From a virus, in the IMG/VR virus record IMGVR_UViG_3300049460_000312, positions 219,374-283,373 of that record: 64,000 nt of DNA; one strand, written 5' to 3'. Below are positions 23,959-31,297 of the stretch, in pieces; the first letter of the stretch is position 1; the number at the start of each line of letters is the position of its first letter. The translations under genes and the position numbers were made by a program. A model generated the notes under the pieces. It was not told the DNA's origin. It made no database searches and saw only the letters and a program-made list of their open reading frames with translations.

Positions 23959-24657
23959 TTAGGAGGTAAATGGTGCGCTCGGCGGCGTGAACGCTGTGGT
24001 GTAAAGCGCTATGCCCTTCACCGTACGAAACTCGTCGATATAGCCGTTATAGTTGAAGGGCTTGGAACTGGTCGTTAATCCCCAGTTACCAATCATCAGA
24101 GGTCCGGCATAATTACCGAAAGTTGCCGAGCTGGTCCGAGTTCCCGCAGCTACTCCATCTATCCACAGCGTATAAAGATTTCCCAGCCGGGTCAACGCGA
24201 TGTGTTGCCATTGACCTGCTTTAAGTGCACCGGCATTCACGATCTTGGTGGCGGGCTGCGGCTCTCCATCCAGTTTCAGATAGGCCGTGCCTTGATAGAA
24301 TTCAATATACGACGACTGTGCAGCACTTGACCAGTTCGACAGATACTTGCAAACCGGCATCGAATCGTAGTTACTGAAATCAATGAGATACGACCAGAAT
24401 TCCAGCGTGAAGTCGGCGTCAAACCGTAACGTAGCATCATCGGTCACGACGATACTCGATGCCCAGTTAGGAAAGGAGGCCGACGCTCCCCCAAATTTAG
24501 AAAACGCGGTAGTGAGGGAGCCTGAGTTCGATGCTGTACACGTCCGACCATGGACGTCGACAATATTGGTCGAACCATTCGTCCCATCAAAATGTAGCAG
24601 CAACCGATTTGGATCAAGCGCCTGTGGTTTTCTGATAGCTAACAAAGCTTCTAACAT
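23959..24657 (-). CDS. LamG-domain adhesin with MLEALL leader
   Basis: 232 aa. Leader MLEALLAIRK, then one LamG-like domain to the C-terminus with GYIDEFRTVKGIALYTTAFT. AAGGATAAATT precedes the ATG. Clear paralogue of the products of 23262, 24667 and 59517. Presumed tail-tip receptor-binding protein. Confidence 0.85.
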   Translation of the reverse strand: MLEALLAIRKPQALDPNRLLLHFDGTNGSTNIVDVHGRTCTASNSGSLTTAFSKFGGASASFPNWASSIVVTDDATLRFDADFTLEFWSYLIDFSNYDSMPVCKYLSNWSSAAQSSYIEFYQGTAYLKLDGEPQPATKIVNAGALKAGQWQHIALTRLGNLYTLWIDGVAAGTRTSSATFGNYAGPLMIGNWGLTTSSKPFNYNGYIDEFRTVKGIALYTTAFTPPSAPFTS

Positions 24658-24666
24658 AATTTATCC

Positions 24667-25965
24667 TTAGCTCGGCGACAAGAACTGCGACGGGTCGAGC
24701 GCAGTCCCTTTAATCAGCCGCACTTTACGGATATAGCCATTGAAATAGCTAGAGGAAATCGCGTCACCGCTATCACCGAGCCAGATAGCGTTCGCAGTCC
24801 CTACCACCTTCACGGTCGTCGCATACGTGGCTTCTTTCACCCCGTTCACATACAGACTCAACGAACCGGCTTTACGCACCAGCGCGAGGCGTGTAGGTGT
24901 ACCGTAGGCAATGCTCGACTGACTCTGCATTACCGGGAACGTACCATTGAAGCCCACGCCGTATTTCGTGGTATCACCAGCACTGTGACCCGCAAAGATC
25001 GACATTGAACCGTTAGCGCCCCAGGTACTGTAGTTACTGAACAGCGCCGGATACTGCACCGACCGCGCTGTTGGGTTGACCACCATTTCAAGCGTGAAGT
25101 CACCCGGCAAAATGAAATCAGGCTGAGTAGCCGTCAGCGTCAGATACTTGGAAGAACCATTCAGCGCAATACCACTTCCCGCTACTGATGCCGCGCCACC
25201 AATGCTGGAGATACTGCGTGTGTAGTGACTGGCGTCCGCGAGCGTGCCGTCCATGGCATTGATATCGAGCAGCGTGTCATAGTGATCGAATGGTGCGGTA
25301 GGTGGAGTGAAATCTCCGTCGTACAGTACTTGCTCCACCATGCGCATTTCATCCAAAAAGCCTGGGAACTGGGAGGCACCGTTGTACTGGTTACCGCCAA
25401 TGGTCCAGGTGCCGGTGGCCAGACCAAAGCCCAGTGCCGAAGCCAGTGTCTGCTGGCCAACTCCGTTGATATAGCCTTTGTAGACCCCTGCTTTCTTGAC
25501 CACCGCCCAGTGATTCCACTGGTTCAGCGGAAAAGCTGAAGTCGGTGCCAACGACTTCCAGCCGGCGCCATCAGTCAGGAAAATGCCCAGGCCCTTGTCA
25601 GACTGCTGGCCAATCGAGGTCTGACCGGTGCTGGTGTTCGCGGTCTTGCAGCTGAACATCGTGGTGTCACCAAACGCGCCATTACGGAACGCCCAGCCTT
25701 CGATCGTAAAGTTATCCGTGAGGACGAGACGGGATGAGCCCGGGAAAGAAAGGTTGCCTGTGCCAGGATTAAGCGCGGCGCCGCCAAACTTGGACTGGGA
25801 GGTACTCAGGGAGCAGCTGTTGGCCGTGGTGACGATGCCGTTCTCTTCCGGCATACTCGTTGAGCCATTGGTTCCGTCAAAGTGGATCAGCATCAACGTT
25901 TTGAGATCGACCGGTAGCACCCCGGTCGCCGGCTTTTTATACGCGGTAAGAAGTGCTTCTAACAT
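24667..25965 (-). CDS. double-LamG adhesin with MLEALL leader
   Basis: 432 aa. Leader MLEALLTAYKK, then two LamG-like domains (about 20-220 and 225-430); the first ends FLDEMRMVEQVLYDGDFTPP and the second GYIRKVRLIKGTALDPSQF. This is a duplicated version of the single-domain neighbours. Presumed tail receptor-binding protein. Confidence 0.85.
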   Translation of the reverse strand: MLEALLTAYKKPATGVLPVDLKTLMLIHFDGTNGSTSMPEENGIVTTANSCSLSTSQSKFGGAALNPGTGNLSFPGSSRLVLTDNFTIEGWAFRNGAFGDTTMFSCKTANTSTGQTSIGQQSDKGLGIFLTDGAGWKSLAPTSAFPLNQWNHWAVVKKAGVYKGYINGVGQQTLASALGFGLATGTWTIGGNQYNGASQFPGFLDEMRMVEQVLYDGDFTPPTAPFDHYDTLLDINAMDGTLADASHYTRSISSIGGAASVAGSGIALNGSSKYLTLTATQPDFILPGDFTLEMVVNPTARSVQYPALFSNYSTWGANGSMSIFAGHSAGDTTKYGVGFNGTFPVMQSQSSIAYGTPTRLALVRKAGSLSLYVNGVKEATYATTVKVVGTANAIWLGDSGDAISSSYFNGYIRKVRLIKGTALDPSQFLSPS

Positions 25966-25993
25966 ACGGAGAGGCCCAGGAGAATTTAGTTAT

Positions 25994-26012
25994 ACACATA
26001 CGATTTACGGCA
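25994..26012 (-). promoter_or_regulatory. repeated CGTATGT block between adhesin genes
   Basis: Minus-strand GCCGTAAATCGTATGTGT, one of three near-identical copies (also 27389 and 30531) directly after a terminator and before an adhesin gene. TATG resembles the phiKZ late-promoter core. Function inferred from position only. Confidence 0.4.
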
Positions 26013-26018
26013 TAAAGA

Positions 26019-26035
26019 CCCGGCTTTGTGCCGGG
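26019..26035 (-). terminator. intrinsic terminator, GGCATAAA type
   Basis: CCCGGC / GCCGGG stem flanked by CATAAAG and CTTTTATG arms. Confidence 0.75.
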
Positions 26036-26049
26036 CTTTTATGGGTAGC

Positions 26050-26165
26050 TTAAAGAGTGAACGGTGCGGTGGGTGGGGGGAAATGGCAGCCGTATAGACA
26101 GCCACGTCTTTCATGATCTGCACTTCATCGATGTAACCCGGAGAAACTCGTTGATAGAAATTACG
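26050..26165 (-). pseudogene. remnant of a LamG adhesin gene, frameshifted
   Basis: The minus strand encodes SPGYIDEVQIMKDVAVYTA, the conserved end of the LamG adhesins. A run of six C then breaks the frame; in the shifted frame the family ending PPPTAPFTL and a stop follow. There is no start, leader or N-terminal domain. It lies between two terminators, so it appears to be the leftover 3' end of a deleted adhesin gene. Confidence 0.75.
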
Positions 26166-26171
26166 GCACAA

Positions 26172-26191
26172 GGGTCGGGAGAACCCGACCC
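26172..26191 (-). terminator. intrinsic terminator of the gene at 26204
   Basis: GGGTCGGG-AGAA-CCCGACCC, followed on the minus strand by TTGTGCCGTAA, a variant of the usual TTTATGCCG tail. Confidence 0.75.
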
Positions 26192-26203
26192 TATACCTGA
26201 GCT

Positions 26204-27364
26204 TTACTGCAAAACTTCTTTCAATACATTTTCAGTCAGTGACAAACCAGTCACAGTTTTAAGCGTATCGAAGTTGGTTCCGTCATTGCTCCCCTGAATC
26301 ACAAAGTTGGTGGGTTGTTGATTAGCCCCCGTGAGCGCGGCAATCTTGATAGAGTCAAACGAACGCGCCTGCCCCAGATCTATCATCCACCAGTGCGGTG
26401 GTGTCTGGCTTCCAGATGACCAGCGATGCTCCGGAAGCTGATCGATATAACCATCAATTGCATTGCCCGGCGCCTGAGGAAGACCCGTCAGCGCATAGTA
26501 GGTGCTAGCCGTCGCGACAACGCCGCTCTGACGACACCAGTTCGTAGCACTGGCGGTATCGAGAACCTGTACTTCACTCAGTGTAGCGTACCCATTACCC
26601 ACTGGAACAATGCTGTTCAAACGCACATAGCGATACGAGCCGGAGTTCGAGAACGAGGTCGGTGGGGTGAACGAGGCGGCGGTGTAGCGTGCGACACCGT
26701 TAGTAAACCGGAAGGCATCCATCAAGCCCGGGAAAGAAACACCCGTCGGGCCACCCGCCGTGCGGGCACCCACCGTTGGCTTATAAGCGCTGTACCATGG
26801 AATCGCCACAGCACCGATACTGCCCTGAGCAATACGACTGCCGTCCAGGTACAGAGAGATCGTAGTACCCTGCCTTACCGCTGCAATGTGTGACCAGACA
26901 TTCTGCGTCATAGGTACGGATGTAGAGACCAGATCCAGCAACGTGCCTGAATCACCCCGGATTAGTATTCGCGGTTTCGCGCCTGTAGACGTGTTACCTA
27001 CCAGCTCAAACGAAAATATCTGCTGATTGCCGGCAGTCTCGCCCTGGTAGTAAATACCACAGTCGTTGTTCGTCGGAATGTCGCTGATCCGATTGAGGAT
27101 CGCTTCGATCGTCCAGTCGTTGGTGCCGAGGTTAAACTCGCTGGCGTTGGGCGTGGTGTAACACGACAGCGCGCTGCGCAAATCCACAGCGGTGCCATGG
27201 GTATCTGTTGTAAAAGAAGGCGCCCCCGAGGCAGTCATCGGGTGGCCTTTCACATCAGTTCCGTTGCCATTAAACTGCATCAACAGTTTGACATAGGAGA
27301 AGTAAGGATCAGCTGGCGCAACCGGTATGCCCGGCGGCTTTCCAGTCAACAAAAATTCCAACAT
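26204..27364 (-). CDS. LamG + discoidin (F5/8C) adhesin with MLEFLL leader
   Basis: 386 aa from the ATG at 27364. Leader MLEFLLTGKPPG, LamG-like domain (about 25-235, ending GLMDAFRFTNGVARYTAASF), then a discoidin-type domain (about 240-386) with SGSYRYVRLNSI, WWMIDLGQARSFDSIKI and FVIQGSNDG, the usual landmarks of F5/8 type C modules. Two ligand-binding modules suggest dual receptor recognition. Presumed tail tip. Confidence 0.85.
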   Translation of the reverse strand: MLEFLLTGKPPGIPVAPADPYFSYVKLLMQFNGNGTDVKGHPMTASGAPSFTTDTHGTAVDLRSALSCYTTPNASEFNLGTNDWTIEAILNRISDIPTNNDCGIYYQGETAGNQQIFSFELVGNTSTGAKPRILIRGDSGTLLDLVSTSVPMTQNVWSHIAAVRQGTTISLYLDGSRIAQGSIGAVAIPWYSAYKPTVGARTAGGPTGVSFPGLMDAFRFTNGVARYTAASFTPPTSFSNSGSYRYVRLNSIVPVGNGYATLSEVQVLDTASATNWCRQSGVVATASTYYALTGLPQAPGNAIDGYIDQLPEHRWSSGSQTPPHWWMIDLGQARSFDSIKIAALTGANQQPTNFVIQGSNDGTNFDTLKTVTGLSLTENVLKEVLQ

Positions 27365-27388
27365 AATGCGCACCGGCTAGAATAGAGG

Positions 27389-27404
27389 ACATACGATTTG
27401 CGGC
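27389..27404 (-). promoter_or_regulatory. repeated CGTATGT block between adhesin genes
   Basis: Minus-strand GCCGCAAATCGTATGTC, second copy of the block, 25 bases before the ATG at 27364. Confidence 0.4.
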
Positions 27405-27410
27405 ATAAAA

Positions 27411-27429
27411 GCCCGGGTTGCCCCCGGGC
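27411..27429 (-). terminator. intrinsic terminator, GGCATAAA type
   Basis: GCCCGGG / CCCGGGC stem with CATAAA and CTTATG flanks. Confidence 0.8.
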
Positions 27430-27448
27430 CCTTATGTCCACTAACTGA

Positions 27449-28447
27449 TCAAATCAGCTCCAGCACTGGCCGCCAGTACAGATTCGCGTTATACGCCGCC
27501 GTATTGGTTTTACCCGGATGATAGCTGATGGAGGACGCCGGCAAATAACCGCGCGTGATCGTCTTCAGCCCAGGGATCATCTCCTGATGAATGTTGTTTT
27601 CAGTCATGCCGATGTAGGGCGAACCGTTGTAGGCCATCTGGGCATCGTAAGCCGCCCAGTTCTCACCGCGCTGGGATGCCGAGGTCCAGGACAGCAGCTT
27701 CATGATCAGGTCGTTCCATTCCGAACCCACCAGATTCAGCGTAGTGTCGTAGGAGTCGGCCGTGTACCAGTTGGTGTTGAGCGGTGAGTTAGTTGCGCCC
27801 GTATTGCTATTGACAAAATCCGAAGTCAGGTCAAATCCTGGCGGCACGGCCGTCGGCAGGCGAACCTTGAACTGCGAGTTCTGGACGGTGATAATCCGCA
27901 GCTGGTTGGTCGCGGCCATCGTATTATAGGTACGCGGCCCCACGTCGTCGATACCGTACACCAGACCTCCCGCATACAGCGTAGACCAGGCACAGGTGCC
28001 CACCGGTTGGTACGGCATGAACAACGTTTTGCCCTTATAGGCAAACTTGAGCCACATCTGGTTGGCGTAGGGATTCTTCGCCGGTACGCTGACGTTAGCC
28101 CAGGCGATAAACGTCGTCCAGTCGATAAAGTCACTTGCATTCACGGTGCCGTAAAAGCCCATATCCAGATCGCCGGCGATCAGTGCCTGCGGTCCCGGTC
28201 CACTATAAGCCGCCGCCGTCGCCACAACGTTGGGGCTGAATACCCGGTCCGCGCCTTTATAGACTTCAAACATGTAGTAGTACGTCACTCCGATCAATAC
28301 GCTTGTATCGATGTAGGTGGCCGCATTACCGGCCAGGGTGGCGTAAACTGCCGGCAGATTTGCCGGATCAATAGCAGAAGCTGATCGATAGACACGTACA
28401 CCGTCTGCTGTCGTATTCAGGTTCTGCCAACCAATTTTAATTTGCAT
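27449..28447 (-). CDS. Fn3 + GPGPQ-domain tail protein
   Basis: 332 aa. Residues 1-78 look like a fibronectin type III module (GWQNLNTTADGVRVYRSAS, later TYYYMFEVYKG). A domain starting GPGPQALIAGDLDMGFYG runs to the C-terminal WRPVLELI and is shared with the next two upstream genes. Presumed fibre or adhesin; the GPGPQ domain's fold and ligand are unknown to me. Confidence 0.8.
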   Translation of the reverse strand: MQIKIGWQNLNTTADGVRVYRSASAIDPANLPAVYATLAGNAATYIDTSVLIGVTYYYMFEVYKGADRVFSPNVVATAAAYSGPGPQALIAGDLDMGFYGTVNASDFIDWTTFIAWANVSVPAKNPYANQMWLKFAYKGKTLFMPYQPVGTCAWSTLYAGGLVYGIDDVGPRTYNTMAATNQLRIITVQNSQFKVRLPTAVPPGFDLTSDFVNSNTGATNSPLNTNWYTADSYDTTLNLVGSEWNDLIMKLLSWTSASQRGENWAAYDAQMAYNGSPYIGMTENNIHQEMIPGLKTITRGYLPASSISYHPGKTNTAAYNANLYWRPVLELI

Positions 28448-28473
28448 GATAAAACTACCTTAAGAGTCAGCGA

Positions 28474-29499
28474 TTACAGAACCAGTTCCAGCACCGCGCG
28501 CCATGCCGGATTGACGGTGACCCCTGCGGCGTTGTTCACCGCGACTGTCGAAGTGGTGTTGCTCGTGACGATTGATCCTGCGCAGCCCGGATTCCAGCCA
28601 GAGCCGGCGCTGTTGAGTCGCCCACCGCGCCACGGGGCGCTGGTATTGGCCAGACCAGCCCATTGCTGGCAAAGATCGCTGATGACAAGGTTCGACACGT
28701 AGGCACCAAACTCGTCCCGCAGATTGGTGAGGCTACCGTAGAGTTTGTCCCCTACGTAACGCGGAGAGTAAGCACCGGTGGTGCCGACAATTGCTCCCAT
28801 GATGTCGTCCCATTCGTTGCTCGCCAGGGCGGCGGTCAGCAAAGAGTTGTTGGTCGACGTCGCGGGAATACCGCTCTGACTGGCAGGCATGCCCTGTAGA
28901 ATCCGGGGCAGTACCGTGAAGCCACCAATGACGAGCGGCTTGTACTGGTTAGTGGCAGTGACACCGCTCGGTGTGACTAATCCGTTATCATTGGTGCCGT
29001 AAATCAGACCCAGCTGATAAAGCGCATTGTAGGTGACGCCATATCGCAGGATGCCACGGGCGATAAAGAGCACCTTACCCTTATACGCCATCTTGACCCA
29101 GTCCTTGTCAGCCGGTCCAACCGTACCCGTTGTTACCCCTACCGCGGCTGTCAGGCTGGCATAGGTAATCAGATCAGAGGATTTCGCGATACCGAAATAG
29201 CCCAGGTCCCAGTCACCCGCCTGCAGTACCTGCGGGCCCGGGCCGGTATCGGTCGGCGCTACCGCTTTGACCACAATGTTTTTGGTCAGCAGGACGTCAC
29301 TACCCTTGACACTGCCCATGCGATAGTAGTATTTCGTGCCGCGTACAGCGGTCGTATCCACGTAGGTGTTGCTTCCTGCAGCGAGACTTGCCAGCGGCGC
29401 CGGCAAGGGTGTATCGGGGATCGGGTTGGTATCGCGGTACACATTGACGCCATCTTCCAGCGCGCCGTTATAATTGTTCCAATTAATGGTGAGGTTCAT
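28474..29499 (-). CDS. Fn3 + GPGPQ-domain tail protein
   Basis: 341 aa. Fn3-like N-terminus (INWNNYNGALEDGVNVYRDT, KYYYRMGSVKG), then the shared domain GPGPQVLQAGDWDLGYFG, ending WRAVLELVL. Paralogue of the product of 27449-28447, with extensive divergence in the middle. Presumed tail fibre component. Confidence 0.8.
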   Translation of the reverse strand: MNLTINWNNYNGALEDGVNVYRDTNPIPDTPLPAPLASLAAGSNTYVDTTAVRGTKYYYRMGSVKGSDVLLTKNIVVKAVAPTDTGPGPQVLQAGDWDLGYFGIAKSSDLITYASLTAAVGVTTGTVGPADKDWVKMAYKGKVLFIARGILRYGVTYNALYQLGLIYGTNDNGLVTPSGVTATNQYKPLVIGGFTVLPRILQGMPASQSGIPATSTNNSLLTAALASNEWDDIMGAIVGTTGAYSPRYVGDKLYGSLTNLRDEFGAYVSNLVISDLCQQWAGLANTSAPWRGGRLNSAGSGWNPGCAGSIVTSNTTSTVAVNNAAGVTVNPAWRAVLELVL

Positions 29500-29512
29500 A
29501 TCCTACCTGTGC

Positions 29513-30508
29513 TTAGGCATTAAAAGTAATGGTGGGGCTACTCGGCGCCTGAGGATTACCTGCGCTCTGAGGAACAATTACCGTGAGGCGGGTGAGATCG
29601 ACCACCGGGACAATAGCCGCACTACCCACGCTGCTCGCCGCCGTGGTTTGCGGAACAAACGCAGTCAGACGCTGCACGCTACTGGCGTCGACCGGATTAA
29701 CCGAAGCGCTGGCGAAAGCCTTATTGATATCCCCCACCTCCAGATCATTGATCTGGGGCTTGAACAGCTCACTGGCACCCACGAGCTCCAGCACCGGTCG
29801 CCAACTAGCCGAAGACACCTTGGTGTTCATGGTGTAAGTGCGAATATCTCCGCCCAAGCCTGGCCGAATCACGTACTTGGTGGTGTCTGAGCTGACACTT
29901 TCGCGCAGGACTTCACTCCCGGACGTAATCTGGCTATCGGTGTAGGCGGCCCACTTGTCACTGGGGTAAGCCGATCCCATGCCACGCGAGCAGACTCGAT
30001 ACAGCAGATCCGTCCACATTGATGCACGATAAGGCGAGATATCGGTACTGTAGCTACCGGCCGCGATATAAGCCAGCGTAGTAGGGTCCGACGCATCGCT
30101 GGTGAGGGTACGGATCTTGAAGCGATATGGACCTGTACTTGCCAACCGGATCTGGTTAGTGGGTGCGCCGTTATTGAACGTGCCAGCGTCGTCCGTACCA
30201 TAGACCAGGCCTGCCGCATACAGTTTGTTCCACGTCAGTGTATTAAAGAGCGGTCGCTTGGCGATAAAGAGATACTTGCCGTTATAGACAAACTTCAACC
30301 AGGGGTCACCTGCATTGATTTGGCTGTAGGCGGCGAGATCAGAAATCTGCGTAGCCAGGGCGGTCGATGTCAATACATCACTGGCTGCTACTTCACCAAA
30401 GAAACCGAGATTCTGATCACCGAAAAGCAACTGCTGAGGCCCAGGACCGGAGTCCAGTAAGATGGGACGATTCCCACCGCCTCCTGTCATCAAAAGAAGT
30501 TCGAACAT
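29513..30508 (-). CDS. GPGPQ-domain tail protein with MFELLL leader
   Basis: 331 aa from the ATG at 30508. Leader MFELLLMTGGGGNRP as in the LamG adhesins, no Fn3, then GPGPQQLLFGDQNLGFFG to WRPVLELV, followed by a Pro/Ser/Ala-rich tail of about 90 residues. It links the two adhesin types: same leader as the LamG genes, same domain as the Fn3 genes. Confidence 0.8.
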   Translation of the reverse strand: MFELLLMTGGGGNRPILLDSGPGPQQLLFGDQNLGFFGEVAASDVLTSTALATQISDLAAYSQINAGDPWLKFVYNGKYLFIAKRPLFNTLTWNKLYAAGLVYGTDDAGTFNNGAPTNQIRLASTGPYRFKIRTLTSDASDPTTLAYIAAGSYSTDISPYRASMWTDLLYRVCSRGMGSAYPSDKWAAYTDSQITSGSEVLRESVSSDTTKYVIRPGLGGDIRTYTMNTKVSSASWRPVLELVGASELFKPQINDLEVGDINKAFASASVNPVDASSVQRLTAFVPQTTAASSVGSAAIVPVVDLTRLTVIVPQSAGNPQAPSSPTITFNA

Positions 30509-30530
30509 GGTGCATTCCCGAGAAAGCTTA

Positions 30531-30546
30531 CATACGATTTGCGGCA
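30531..30546 (-). promoter_or_regulatory. repeated CGTATGT block between adhesin genes
   Basis: Minus-strand CCGCAAATCGTATGT, third copy, about 20 bases before the ATG at 30508. Confidence 0.4.
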
Positions 30547-30555
30547 GCATAAAAG

Positions 30556-30575
30556 GCCGGGGGTAACCCCGGCCC
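30556..30575 (-). terminator. intrinsic terminator, GGCATAA type
   Basis: GGCCGGGG-GTAA-CCCCGGCC, eight pairs, flanked by CATAAAA and CTTATG. Confidence 0.85.
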
Positions 30576-30591
30576 TTATGACTTTTAACGC

Positions 30592-31245
30592 TTAGACGTC
30601 CAGCGTCGCCGGGATCACCGGCAGGTCAGCCGCAACAGTAGCGGCATCAACCGCTTCCTTCAGGGTCCAGCTTGCTCCATAGACCGCGGAGACGCGCTGG
30701 AAAGCCGCGTTCGACATGGCCACGATCGCGTTGGCGGTAGCCATCACGACCTTGTTTTCGAGCGTCCGGAACGGCAGGGTCTGGTCACCCTGACCGGCGG
30801 CGATAAAACCGTCCGCCGTGACCCGCAGACCCGTGATGTTCAGACAGTCGCGCTCGCGCAGCTGCACGCCGAGCACACCATCAGTGCCACCGAAGTCGTA
30901 CTGGAAACCTTCACCCAGCTTGGCATCGCGCAGCGTGTCGATCTGTGTTGAGAGTGCCGCCTTCTGCGTGGTGAGCATGCCCGCCAGTTCATCGGTGGTG
31001 TAGTCACGCACGGCCCATTTCTGGGTCCACACACCATCGATCTGTTCGGGTTTGTCTTCAGTGACTACGTCGCCAGTCGGCGACGGGGCCGACTGCACTA
31101 CCGAATAACCGAGGTCTTCGATGAGCGATTCGTCCGGCTCCGCCGCGAAGCTGATCGTCGGATTGTCCTGACGGACCTTGAACAACGAGACCGGATACTC
31201 CAGTGTCTCGTTGTTGATCAGCAGGGTTGCTGCAGTGATTTTCAT
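30592..31245 (-). CDS. DUF4376-like tail-fibre accessory protein
   Basis: 217 aa. The C-terminal half (about 95-205) fits the DUF4376 pattern of phage tail-fibre assembly/accessory proteins: QIDTLRDAKLGEGFQYDFGG, DCLNITGLRVTADG, a TLENKVV stretch and AFQRVSAVYGASWTLKEAVD. AGGAACTCTC precedes the ATG. It lies directly downstream of the collagen-like fibre gene, the usual place for a fibre chaperone or cap. Confidence 0.8.
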   Translation of the reverse strand: MKITAATLLINNETLEYPVSLFKVRQDNPTISFAAEPDESLIEDLGYSVVQSAPSPTGDVVTEDKPEQIDGVWTQKWAVRDYTTDELAGMLTTQKAALSTQIDTLRDAKLGEGFQYDFGGTDGVLGVQLRERDCLNITGLRVTADGFIAAGQGDQTLPFRTLENKVVMATANAIVAMSNAAFQRVSAVYGASWTLKEAVDAATVAADLPVIPATLDV

Positions 31246-31297
31246 GAGAGTTCCTGAGGGGAGACGGGGCAGTCCCGAAGGACCACCCCTAGGTTAC

